64,000 bases of DNA from Hyphomonas sp. Mor2 (GTDB lineage: Bacteria; Pseudomonadota; Alphaproteobacteria; Caulobacterales; Hyphomonadaceae). The stretch lies in the NCBI RefSeq assembly GCF_001854405.1, contig NZ_CP017718.1, positions 2,976,001 through 3,040,000 on the forward strand. Direction: 5' to 3'. Of this stretch, positions 17,866 to 25,672 are shown one piece after another. Position numbers and translations under genes: made by a program. The notes below the pieces were generated by a model. The model saw only the letters and a program-made list of their open reading frames with translations, did no database searches and was not told where the DNA came from. Each line of letters starts with the position of its first letter. Within the stretch, counting starts at the first letter, position 1.

Positions 17866-17992
17866 CTTGGCTCCTTGGTTCAAGCGCCGGAAATCCTATG
17901 CGAGAAAGTGCCATCGACCAAGTCGCCGACAATTTGTGCAAACCTCAAATTTCGGGTGGCGCTCAGCTCTGTTCGTCGCTACCTGCACGTGC

Positions 17993-18904
17993 ATGTCGCC
18001 AACGCTTCGCCTCGGATTTCTCTGCTGCCTCGGCTGCTACACGATTTGGGGCGGCTTGCCGCTCTATTTCCGGGCGCTCGACCATATTCAGCCGACCGAG
18101 ATGCTGGCGCACCGGATCATCTGGAGTGTTCCGACCGGTCTCATTCTGATTCTCATTGCCAGGAATTGGGCGCAGTTGCGCGCTGCGCTCACGCGTCAGC
18201 ATTTGCTCTGGTTGAGCGTCTCGGCGGTTCTGATCGGTGCCAACTGGCTGATCTATATCTGGGCCGTCGGCGAAGAACGGGTGATGGAAGCCAGCCTCGG
18301 CTATTACATCAACCCGCTCGTGAACGTCCTGATCGGTGCGGTTTTCTTCTCTGAGCGCTTGCGGCCGGCTCAATGGATGGCGGTCGGCCTCGCGACCATA
18401 GGAGTTGCCATCATGACCACGGCGCTCGGCTATCTGCCTTGGGTGGCGCTGGTGCTGTGCCTGACTTTCGCCTTCTATTCGGTCATTCGCAAGCAGGTCC
18501 AGGTCGACAGCCGCGCCGGGTTTGTCGTGGAGGCCGCGCTGCTGGCTCCGCTCGCCATGATCTGGCTCGGCTGGTTCGTGGCGCAACCGGGCGGGCGGCT
18601 GATGGGAGATGGCGGATGGGATATTCCGATGCTGCTCGCATCCGGCCCGATCACAGCGGTGCCTCTTATCCTTTTTGCCATCGCTGCCAAGAGGCTGCGC
18701 CTCTCAACCATGGGGATGATGCAATATATCGGACCGACCCTGCAATTTCTGATCTCGGTGCTGATTTTCAAGGAAGCCTTCGGCATGACACACGCGCTTG
18801 CCTTTGCCTTCATCTGGACCGCGCTCATCGTGTTCACGATCGACAGCCTGATGGGCGAAGCCAAGGCGCGTCGCCTGGCCCGAGCGGCGGCGTCGGTGCG
18901 TTAA
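17993..18904 (+). CDS. rarD: RarD-type EamA-family transporter
   Basis: A 303-residue protein with about ten hydrophobic helices in two EamA halves. The N-terminal LGCYTIWGGLPLYFRAL and ASLGYYINPLVNVLIG are characteristic of RarD, the chloramphenicol-sensitivity-associated permease. The ATG at 17993 places the first helix directly at the start, unlike the longer frame beginning at 17867, which would overlap the divergent dioxygenase promoter. The terminator just after the stop codon points the other way. Substrate unknown. Confidence 0.88.
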   Translation: MSPTLRLGFLCCLGCYTIWGGLPLYFRALDHIQPTEMLAHRIIWSVPTGLILILIARNWAQLRAALTRQHLLWLSVSAVLIGANWLIYIWAVGEERVMEASLGYYINPLVNVLIGAVFFSERLRPAQWMAVGLATIGVAIMTTALGYLPWVALVLCLTFAFYSVIRKQVQVDSRAGFVVEAALLAPLAMIWLGWFVAQPGGRLMGDGGWDIPMLLASGPITAVPLILFAIAAKRLRLSTMGMMQYIGPTLQFLISVLIFKEAFGMTHALAFAFIWTALIVFTIDSLMGEAKARRLARAAASVR

Positions 18905-18932
18905 AAAAAGAGCCCGGCTGAAACAGCCGGGC
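18903..18932 (-). terminator. Rho-independent terminator of the serine hydrolase gene
   Basis: A perfect 9-bp stem (18912-18920 with 18924-18932, loop of three) is followed on the - strand by a run of seven T within a short T-rich tail. It ends transcription arriving from the serine hydrolase and acetyltransferase genes and abuts the rarD stop codon. Confidence 0.88.
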
Positions 18933-19034
18933 GCAGGTAAACATGATGGAGATTTGGAGTTTCCAAACTCCGAGCCAGCTTCGCAACTATCGTACCAGAG
19001 CCCGATCGCTCTGCATGAAGTCAAAAAATATTCT

Positions 19035-20159
19035 TTACAAACAACCATATAAAGCCTGAATCAGACGTGTCGCGCGCGGGTCGGCCTGCAGGCTGTTGGA
19101 TTGCCGGTTCATCACATAGGCGGCGCTCAGGTGTCGATCTGGGTCACCCAAAGCAAGCGATCCGCCCCAGCCCGAATGGCAGAGTGTGTCCGGGTTCGGC
19201 CCGTACAGTCCGATATTGTTACGCATCACTCCGGCCGCGAATTCGGTCACATAAGGCAGGACCAGATCCTGGCCTTTCACACGGCTTTCAATCAGCGCTT
19301 CGAACGCGGTTTCGGAGACCACCCGTTGACCGCGCAGGGCGCCGCCATGTGCGTAAATCCCATACAGCTCCGCCACCGCCTTTGCCGTACCGATGCCGTT
19401 CGCGGACGGGATTTCGATCTCGCGCCAAATGGCCCCGCCGCGATCTGGTGCAGACCACTTGGTCAGAAAGGCGGCGCGGGTCGCGTCATTAATCTCGCCA
19501 AGGTCCGGCAGGGCGCGGGGGCGCATGATCTCGGCCACCCGGTCATGCGCGCTTGCCGGAGTGCCAATCTGAAAGTCGATGCTCGCAGGGCCAGCAATCT
19601 CTTCGCGCAGGAGGGTGCCGAGACTGCGGCCGTCAATCCGCCGCACCACTTCGCCGATCAGATAGCCCCAGGTCAGCGGGTGATAACCGTGCGCTGTCCC
19701 AGGCGCCCAGATCGGCGCGAGCGGGGCCAGGGCTGCTGCACAGGCCGGTGGATCGAGCCACAGACCAGGATCAATCGGCTCGACAAATCCGGGTAGACCG
19801 GCCTGATGCGACACCATTTGCGCAAGCGTGATCGTCTCCTTGCCGTTCGCGGCGAACTCCGGCCAGAGATCCGCGACGACAGTTTCGTAGCCTGCCGGCA
19901 GCGCATCGATCACGTTTGCCAGAACCAGAGCCGCGATTGGCTTGGTTGTGGAATAGACCGGTACAATCGTCTCGCTGGACCAGACCGTTTCCTTTTTTCG
20001 ATCGGCAAACCCGCCTTTCAGATCGATGATCAAATCACCATCGAGATAGGCGGCGAATCCGGCCCCGAGTTCGGTGTCCTCTGCAAAGTTATCCTCGAAC
20101 ACGTCCAGTACCGGTTCGAAGCCGGGCGCCGTGAATCCAGAGATCGGAAAATCAGTCAT
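19035..20159 (-). CDS. Beta-lactamase-fold serine hydrolase (class C/EstB-like)
   Basis: A 374-residue protein of the serine beta-lactamase-like family that includes EstB-type esterases. The nucleophile motif is S70-T-T-K73 within VPVYSTTKPIAALVL. A Tyr-containing second motif appears in AHGYHPLTWG. The mid-protein block TLAQMVSHQAGLPGF is the family's LL.H.SGL signature. No signal peptide is visible, which favours a cytoplasmic esterase over a periplasmic antibiotic resistance enzyme. AAGGA precedes the ATG. It lies 10 nt after the acetyltransferase gene, so the two are likely co-transcribed. Confidence 0.87.
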   Translation of the reverse strand: MTDFPISGFTAPGFEPVLDVFEDNFAEDTELGAGFAAYLDGDLIIDLKGGFADRKKETVWSSETIVPVYSTTKPIAALVLANVIDALPAGYETVVADLWPEFAANGKETITLAQMVSHQAGLPGFVEPIDPGLWLDPPACAAALAPLAPIWAPGTAHGYHPLTWGYLIGEVVRRIDGRSLGTLLREEIAGPASIDFQIGTPASAHDRVAEIMRPRALPDLGEINDATRAAFLTKWSAPDRGGAIWREIEIPSANGIGTAKAVAELYGIYAHGGALRGQRVVSETAFEALIESRVKGQDLVLPYVTEFAAGVMRNNIGLYGPNPDTLCHSGWGGSLALGDPDRHLSAAYVMNRQSNSLQADPRATRLIQALYGCL

Positions 20160-20169
20160 GGGTGCGTCC

Positions 20170-20643
20170 TTACAGGGTTTTGATCATGCGTGCACGCGCC
20201 AGTGTCTGGCCATCCACTTCGACAGTTTCATGGTGATCGATGGTAAAGCCCATCGCGGCAAATGCGGGCTGCGCCATCAGGCTGGCATGGGTGGAGAGCT
20301 CGGTTTCACCTTGGCGGTCGGCCCAGGCTGTCACCGCTTCAAACAGCCGCCTGAACAGTCCTGTACCCTGCGCGCGCGGGTGGATATAGGCGAAGTCGAT
20401 ATAGCCGCCCGGCTCGATCGACATGAAGCCTTGAAGGTGGCCTTCAAGATCAGCGACGACGATGTGCTTCCCGGACAGGCGCGCGGCCCAATCCGCGCCG
20501 CGGCGCGGTTTGGGTGCCCAGGCCCGCGACTGGGCTGTCGTATAGTGCGACGGACCCTGATGGATGGCCTCGAACATGACCTGCCCAAGCGCATCATAAT
20601 CCTCTGGCTTTGCCGGTCGGATCCGAGGCGTCGTCATATTCAT
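20170..20643 (-). CDS. GNAT-family N-acetyltransferase
   Basis: A 157-residue acetyl-CoA-dependent acyltransferase. It begins IRPAKPEDYDALGQVM, typical of the GNAT N-terminus. The motif-A region is DFAYIHPRAQGTGLFRRLFE, corresponding to the CoA pyrophosphate-binding R/Q-x-x-G-x-G/A loop. The ATG at 20643 has GGAGCG about 10 nt upstream; an ATG two codons downstream is an alternative. It precedes the serine hydrolase in an apparent two-gene operon. Acceptor substrate unknown. Confidence 0.85.
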   Translation of the reverse strand: MNMTTPRIRPAKPEDYDALGQVMFEAIHQGPSHYTTAQSRAWAPKPRRGADWAARLSGKHIVVADLEGHLQGFMSIEPGGYIDFAYIHPRAQGTGLFRRLFEAVTAWADRQGETELSTHASLMAQPAFAAMGFTIDHHETVEVDGQTLARARMIKTL

Positions 20644-20727
20644 GATGAATTCGCTCCAAGCGGTTGATTTCATTCGCGTGAGCGGGCACTCGTGTCGCGT
20701 TCAAACTCGCCCGTCAAGGAGACATGC

Positions 20728-21615
20728 ATGTCCGCCAGTTCCCACCGCCCACGCCGATCCTGCCTTTACATGCCCGGCGCCAATCCTCGCGCGCTGGAAA
20801 AGGCGAAAACGCTTTCTGCCGACACTTTGATCTTCGACCTGGAAGACGCTGTGGCGCCCGACGCCAAGGCCGAAGCCCGCGACACTGTCAGCGCGGCTGT
20901 GAAGGCCGGCGGCTACGGCAAGCGTGAGATTGTCGTGCGCATCAATGGCCTCGATACCGAATGGGGGCTGGACGACATGAAAGCGGCGGTCGAGGCTGGC
21001 CCGGATGCCATCCTGGCGCCAAAAGTGATCGATGGCGGCGACATTGACCGCCTGAATGATGCGATGAGTCGCGCTGGCGCGCCTGACGATATGGGGCTCT
21101 GGGTGATGATCGAAATGCCCAAGGCGATCCTCAACATCCAGCATATTGCCGAAGCAGTTGGCCGCACCCGCCTGACGGCTTTCGTCATGGGCACGAACGA
21201 CCTCGCCAAGGAGCTGCGCGCGGTCAATGATCCGCCGGTTCGCACCGCGTTCCAGACCTCGCTCAGCCTCAGCGTCGCCGCAGCCCGCGCCTATGATCTG
21301 CTTGCCATTGACGGCGTCTTCAACGGAATTGGCGATGAAGACGGGCTGGAAGCGGAGTGCCAGCAAGGCCGCGTCATGGGCTTTGATGGCAAGACCCTGA
21401 TCCATCCCTCACAGCTGGACGCCGCCAATCGCATTTTCGCGCCCGATGCCGCCGACGTCGACCAGGCGAAGGCCGTGATCGAGGCGTTTGCGGACCCTGA
21501 AAATGCCGGCAAGGGCGTGCTCAAGGTGAATGGAAAGATGACCGAGCTCCTGCACCTCGAAGAGGCAAAGCGGACCGTAGACGTGGCCTCGGCGATCGCG
21601 GCCATGGCGGAATGA
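20728..21615 (+). CDS. HpcH/HpaI aldolase / citrate lyase beta-subunit-like (CitE-like) protein
   Basis: A 295-residue TIM-barrel CoA-ester lyase relative. It starts RSCLYMPGANPRALEKA and has TLIFDLEDAVAPDAK, the Mg-binding and substrate region of CitE/malyl-CoA lyase-like enzymes. Other conserved parts are VVRINGLDTEW, LWVMIEMPKAILN and GFDGKTLIHPSQL. The ATG at 20728 has AAGGAG 6 nt upstream. Genuine citrate lyase genes citD and citF are absent here, so a malyl-CoA, citramalyl-CoA or methylmalyl-CoA lyase role is more likely than citrate lyase. Confidence 0.86.
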   Translation: MSASSHRPRRSCLYMPGANPRALEKAKTLSADTLIFDLEDAVAPDAKAEARDTVSAAVKAGGYGKREIVVRINGLDTEWGLDDMKAAVEAGPDAILAPKVIDGGDIDRLNDAMSRAGAPDDMGLWVMIEMPKAILNIQHIAEAVGRTRLTAFVMGTNDLAKELRAVNDPPVRTAFQTSLSLSVAAARAYDLLAIDGVFNGIGDEDGLEAECQQGRVMGFDGKTLIHPSQLDAANRIFAPDAADVDQAKAVIEAFADPENAGKGVLKVNGKMTELLHLEEAKRTVDVASAIAAMAE

Positions 21616-21778
21616 CAGGTCTGCGCCTGTCGCCGCACGCGCTGGCCTCCTGAAGGGATAGAACAGCCAGGCGCGTCTTTGGCTTGAGCGTCATCCCGGA
21701 GCCCCAGCAGGCAAACGAATCTGGACGGACGGGAAGAAGAAAATTAGGCCGGTCCAAGACATCCAGGAGTTTAGATCG

Positions 21779-22390
21779 TTGAAACTTCCCCTCGACCCTG
21801 ATGAGATCAAGGGCTTTCTCGCGGCCGACGAAGGGGCCGCCCTGTACGCCGCCGCAAAAGAGCGGGCGCCGCATGGCCCATGCGTGGAAATTGGCGGTTA
21901 TTGCGGAAAATCGAGCTTGTATATCGGGACCGCTTGCAAATCCGCCGGGGAGATTCTGTTTTCGATTGATCACCATCGCGGATCTGAAGAAAATCAGCCG
22001 GGCTGGGAATATTTTGATGAGAGCCTTTGGGATGAGGAGGCGCAGTCGCTCGATACATTGCCCGTGTTTCGCCAGACGATCAGATCTGCCAATTTGGAGG
22101 GCACTGTCGTGGCGATTGTCGGGCGGTCCATTGATATCGCCAATCGCTGGCGCACGCCGCTCAGCTTTCTGTTCATCGATGGCGGACATACGATGGAACA
22201 TGCGCTGAACGACTATCGGGGGTGGACCCCACACGTCATGCCAGGCGGTTTGCTGGCCATTCATGATGTCTTTCCCAATCCTGATGAGGGTGGGCAAGCG
22301 CCGTATGAGATCTATCGACGGGCGCTGGCATCAGATCTTTTTGTTGAAGAAGCCGCGGTTCGCAGTCTGCGCATTCTTCGGCGCATTTAA
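21779..22390 (+). CDS. Class I SAM-dependent methyltransferase
   Basis: A 203-residue Rossmann-fold methyltransferase similar to Methyltransf_24. Motif I is CVEIGGYCGKSSLYIG, the acidic strand is ILFSIDHHRG, and FLFIDGGHTMEHALNDY precedes a VMPGGLLAIHD strand. The start is a TTG with AGGAG about 10 nt upstream; no better ATG is available. Its stop codon overlaps that of the convergent toroid gene (TTAA). It may serve the neighbouring glycosyltransferase/methyltransferase operon, but it is on the opposite strand. Confidence 0.82.
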   Translation: MKLPLDPDEIKGFLAADEGAALYAAAKERAPHGPCVEIGGYCGKSSLYIGTACKSAGEILFSIDHHRGSEENQPGWEYFDESLWDEEAQSLDTLPVFRQTIRSANLEGTVVAIVGRSIDIANRWRTPLSFLFIDGGHTMEHALNDYRGWTPHVMPGGLLAIHDVFPNPDEGGQAPYEIYRRALASDLFVEEAAVRSLRILRRI

Positions 22391-23442
22391 AGCAGGGGCT
22401 CGACCAGTACGCGGCTGGCAGGCGTCGAGTTCGTAAGCGCATCTGCGGCTAACACAACGGCGGCTTGCGTCCAGCTCGGTCGCTCTTTTGGCCAGAAGGT
22501 CATCTCCTCGCTCTGCCATCCCATCCAGAACGCTCCGTTTTCATCGCGTAATCCGGACAAGCTCTGGAACAGCGACACGGCGCGATCCAGATCACCAATC
22601 GCTATGAGCGTCAGAACGAGTTCAGCTGTTTCTGCGGTGGTGACCCAAGGCTCATCGGAGACGCATCGACAGCCCAATTCGGGGACAAAGACACTCCAAC
22701 GACCAAGGATGCGGTCCAGCGCTTGGTCCGGTGAAAGCGCATGCGACAAGACCGGATAGTACCAATCCATCGCAAACCGCCTACCGTGGCCGCGCCGGTC
22801 AAAGGCTGATGGATCAGTCCGCAAGGCCTGCAAAAGCGCGGCGTGCGCTTGCGCCCAATCTGTTCTGGTGTGACCGAGTTCCTTCGCGAGATAGAGCCCA
22901 CATTCAATGCTTTTGAGAATGGATGCGTTCCCCGCCAGCAGCGCATCTTCCGCATCGTTCCCGAGCGCTTCTTTCGCCCAGCAAATGGTTCCGTTTGGCA
23001 ACTGAAGCGAGATCACAAAGTCCAGTGCCCGCGCCACCATCGGCCACCAGGTCTGGACGCGTTCGATCCTGCCGGTTCGCTTCAGGTAATGCGCGACGCC
23101 AACCGCTGGGTAAGCGCAGAAGTTTGAATCCAAAACAGCCGGCGCGGGTTCGCGGCTGATATAGTCCCGATCCACCATTGGCAGGGCGTTTCCATACTCG
23201 CCGAGCCAGGCCCCGTCTGGGCGCTGGCTGCTGGCGAGATAATCATAGGCGCGTTCAGCCGCCTCATATTCTCCCAGAACGCAGAGCGCCATCGCGCTTT
23301 CGACATGGTTCCAGGAATCCCAAGGCCCTTGCTCAAACCAGGCGATCGCCCCGTCATCGGATTGAATATTCAATATCCGCTGAATCGCTGGCTTCAGATC
23401 AATGACCTCAAGAAGGGTCTCGGACGCAAATGACCCATCCAT
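22387..23442 (-). CDS. Alpha/alpha-toroid protein (prenyltransferase/squalene-cyclase-like fold)
   Basis: A 351-residue protein with repeated aromatic helical hairpins: NIQSDDGAIAWFEQGPWDSW, LASSQRPDGAWLGEY, LQLPNGTICWAKEALG and LRDENGAFWMGWQSEEMTFW. The Q..DG..W pattern is typical of six-hairpin toroids such as prenyltransferases and terpene cyclases. No cyclase DxDD motif is apparent, so catalysis is uncertain; it could process or bind a polyprenyl or glycan substrate. It is the last gene of a tightly overlapping operon: its ATG shares one base with the upstream methyltransferase stop (TGATG). Function not established. Confidence 0.75.
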   Translation of the reverse strand: MDGSFASETLLEVIDLKPAIQRILNIQSDDGAIAWFEQGPWDSWNHVESAMALCVLGEYEAAERAYDYLASSQRPDGAWLGEYGNALPMVDRDYISREPAPAVLDSNFCAYPAVGVAHYLKRTGRIERVQTWWPMVARALDFVISLQLPNGTICWAKEALGNDAEDALLAGNASILKSIECGLYLAKELGHTRTDWAQAHAALLQALRTDPSAFDRRGHGRRFAMDWYYPVLSHALSPDQALDRILGRWSVFVPELGCRCVSDEPWVTTAETAELVLTLIAIGDLDRAVSLFQSLSGLRDENGAFWMGWQSEEMTFWPKERPSWTQAAVVLAADALTNSTPASRVLVEPLL

Positions 23443-24170
23443 CAGGATGCCTTTGTAGAATGGAAATAGAGCACCAGACTCTTGCCCATGAAGGGGGAAA
23501 TAAGGGTGTCGATGAAGCGCGTAATCCAGGGTCGTTTCATCAGATCCCAGACCAGAAAATTATGATAGGCCTTGGTTATGGGATGGTCCTCTTCCCGATC
23601 CCAGAACGCGCATTTCAACCACCAATAAGGCACATGAATACCATGCGCATGATGGCGTCCAAACAGTTTGAAGCCATGGCGCTGGACCGAGACTTTGAGA
23701 TCGACCTCGTCGAAAATCCGAATATGCCCCCCAGGCGCGAACGCATAGCCATTTGGAGGCGGGGCCAATTGCCAGCAGACCCGTTCGGGCCATGCGTGCG
23801 GTACAGAAATGCACAGCCGTCCTTCCGGTTTCAACACGCGCTGGATTTCAGCGATGGCGGCGTGATAATCAGGAAGATGCTCCAGAACTTCGGAGCAGAT
23901 CACTGCATCAAACGTATTGTCTTCAAAGCGCAGCGCCGTGGCATCTCCGGTTTCGAAGACCACTTCGCCAGAATGATCGTGAGCAGGCTTTTGAAGCGTG
24001 GCCAGTCCTTCCTCGGCTTTCTTGAGTGATGTGTCACTCAGATCGACCCCAAAGACCTTGAGATTCCCAAGCAAGTACAAGCCGTGCACATGACGGCCTT
24101 CACCGCAGCCAAGATCAAGAACACGGTCGCCGTCTTTCAGACCCAGGCGCTTCAGACGAGCGGTCAGCAT
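23442..24170 (-). CDS. Class I SAM-dependent methyltransferase (Methyltransf_11 type)
   Basis: A 242-residue methyltransferase. Motif I is RVLDLGCGEGRHVHGL; motif II is VFGVDLSDTSL; the DAVICSEVLEHL strand and the VLKPEGRLCISVP strand follow. It sits in the middle of an operon, its start overlapping the glycosyltransferase gene by 7 nt and its stop overlapping the toroid gene by 1 nt. The arrangement suggests methylation of a glycan or polyprenyl-linked product made by the neighbouring glycosyltransferase. The acceptor is unknown. Confidence 0.87.
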   Translation of the reverse strand: MLTARLKRLGLKDGDRVLDLGCGEGRHVHGLYLLGNLKVFGVDLSDTSLKKAEEGLATLQKPAHDHSGEVVFETGDATALRFEDNTFDAVICSEVLEHLPDYHAAIAEIQRVLKPEGRLCISVPHAWPERVCWQLAPPPNGYAFAPGGHIRIFDEVDLKVSVQRHGFKLFGRHHAHGIHVPYWWLKCAFWDREEDHPITKAYHNFLVWDLMKRPWITRFIDTLISPFMGKSLVLYFHSTKAS

Positions 24171-25456
24171 TGTGCGGCAATCGCCTCGTCAAAGAAGGAC
24201 ATGTAAAGCGGCGCAATGGCGTTCCAGTTGAAGGTCGCTTGCGCGCGCTTCAGACAGGCTGCACCGACACGTTTCTGCGCCTCGGTGTCGTTCAGCAAGT
24301 TCGACATCGCTTCGGCGAGCGCGGCGGCATCGTCCTTCGGAACAATGATGCCTGCCCGTCCTGCGACTTCAGGCAAGGCGCCGCCATCGGTGACAATCAC
24401 CGGTGTGGCACAGCTCATCGCTTCGGCGGCCGGTAGACCAAATCCTTCATAGAGCGAAGGGGTCACAGCAATTGTCGCAGTGCGAAATTCGTGGGCCAGT
24501 TCTTCACGCGTCAGATCGTGCTTGAACGTGACGCGGGCTTCCAGCCCCAGCGCCTTCAACCGTTTGCGCGCCTGCCCGTTGCGCAATTTGCCAATGACGA
24601 CCAATTCCGCTTCAGGATTGGTCTTCAGGGTGTGCGCATAAGCGTCCAGCAGGATATGCAAGCCCTTGAGAGGGGTGTCTGAGCTTGCCGTCGATATGAT
24701 CCGTTGTGCCGCGCGCCGCGTGTCCGGGCAGGGCCGGAAGGTGGCCTGATCCACGCCAAGCGGAATCGGGTGAATGCGCTCCGGAAGCACCCCAAACTCC
24801 GTAATGATATCAGCTTTTGCATGCTCCGAAGGGCACGTGATAAAGGACAGCTTGCGCGCATTTCGGACTTGCATCCGATGAAACGCATACCAGCGCCGGA
24901 CCAAGAGTCGATGCCGCCAGCTCGGTGTAGCTTCCAGAGCAAGTTTCCGATCGCGGGTGATCGGATGATGGATGGTGGTTGTAAGCGGCCGTTTGAGCTG
25001 GGAGGCGATGCGGGACACACCGCTGGCCAAAGTCTGATTGTCCAAAATCACGTCATACTTGCCATGGGCGCGCTTCATATGGTCGTAAACCCGCTGCCCA
25101 AAGGTGTAGGGTTCCACGAACTTCCCGGAAAGATGCCCAAAATACTCATAGGTGTCCGTGGGACTCAGCAGGTGATGGGGGCGTAGGGCCGTATGGCCAT
25201 TATTCGGTTTCGCGTAGAGGTCCAGAGAGGGCAGCTTGACCAGACGCACGTCTTTCGACAATTGCGGATAGGGCGGTCCAGAAATCACATCAACGCTGGC
25301 GCCAGCCTCCACCAGTGCGCTGGAGAGATAGTCAACATATACCCCTTGCCCGCCAACTTTCGGATCGGATCTGTAGGACAGTATCGCCACCCTCAGAGGC
25401 GCGCCACGATCCATCCGCCTCGCTGAATCGAGTGACTTGGTCAGAGAGTCTAACAT
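24164..25456 (-). CDS. Glycosyltransferase family 4 (GT-B fold)
   Basis: A 430-residue retaining glycosyltransferase. The N-terminal domain begins LRVAILSYRSDPKVGGQGVY, the glycine-rich loop that contacts the donor phosphate. The C-terminal domain has HPIPLGVDQATFRP and the E-x7-E signature in SLYEGFGLPAAEAMSCATP. It has no membrane helices, as usual for cytosolic GT4 enzymes. It is the first gene of the three-gene operon with a methyltransferase and a toroid protein. The ribosome binding site is weak. Sugar donor and acceptor cannot be read from sequence. Confidence 0.9.
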   Translation of the reverse strand: MLDSLTKSLDSARRMDRGAPLRVAILSYRSDPKVGGQGVYVDYLSSALVEAGASVDVISGPPYPQLSKDVRLVKLPSLDLYAKPNNGHTALRPHHLLSPTDTYEYFGHLSGKFVEPYTFGQRVYDHMKRAHGKYDVILDNQTLASGVSRIASQLKRPLTTTIHHPITRDRKLALEATPSWRHRLLVRRWYAFHRMQVRNARKLSFITCPSEHAKADIITEFGVLPERIHPIPLGVDQATFRPCPDTRRAAQRIISTASSDTPLKGLHILLDAYAHTLKTNPEAELVVIGKLRNGQARKRLKALGLEARVTFKHDLTREELAHEFRTATIAVTPSLYEGFGLPAAEAMSCATPVIVTDGGALPEVAGRAGIIVPKDDAAALAEAMSNLLNDTEAQKRVGAACLKRAQATFNWNAIAPLYMSFFDEAIAAQC

Positions 25457-25486
25457 TTATGGTTTAAGCCCCATGTTCAGGCGCGC

Positions 25487-25519
25487 TTGACACACAAGGT
25501 ACAAATTCGCGCGTGTCAA
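25487..25519. repeat. Inverted repeat upstream of the glycosyltransferase gene
   Basis: TTGACAC (25487-25493) and GTGTCAA (25513-25519) form a 7-bp inverted repeat with a 19-nt spacer in the 216-nt gap between nadE and the glycosyltransferase gene. It could be an operator or contain a -35 box, but no matching -10 is clear. Nothing else was found in this gap. Confidence 0.3.
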
Positions 25520-25672
25520 CCGCACCTGTTGATCTGGCGTCACATTCCGGATGAAGTGATTTCGGCTTGTGCAAGACCAGCGCTAACCCGTCGTCATGCA
25601 AGCGCAAAAGTGCGTTTAGCGTCGAATCATGCAGTTCGGTCTGACGCCCGAAAGCGGATGCTCTGCGACCCC

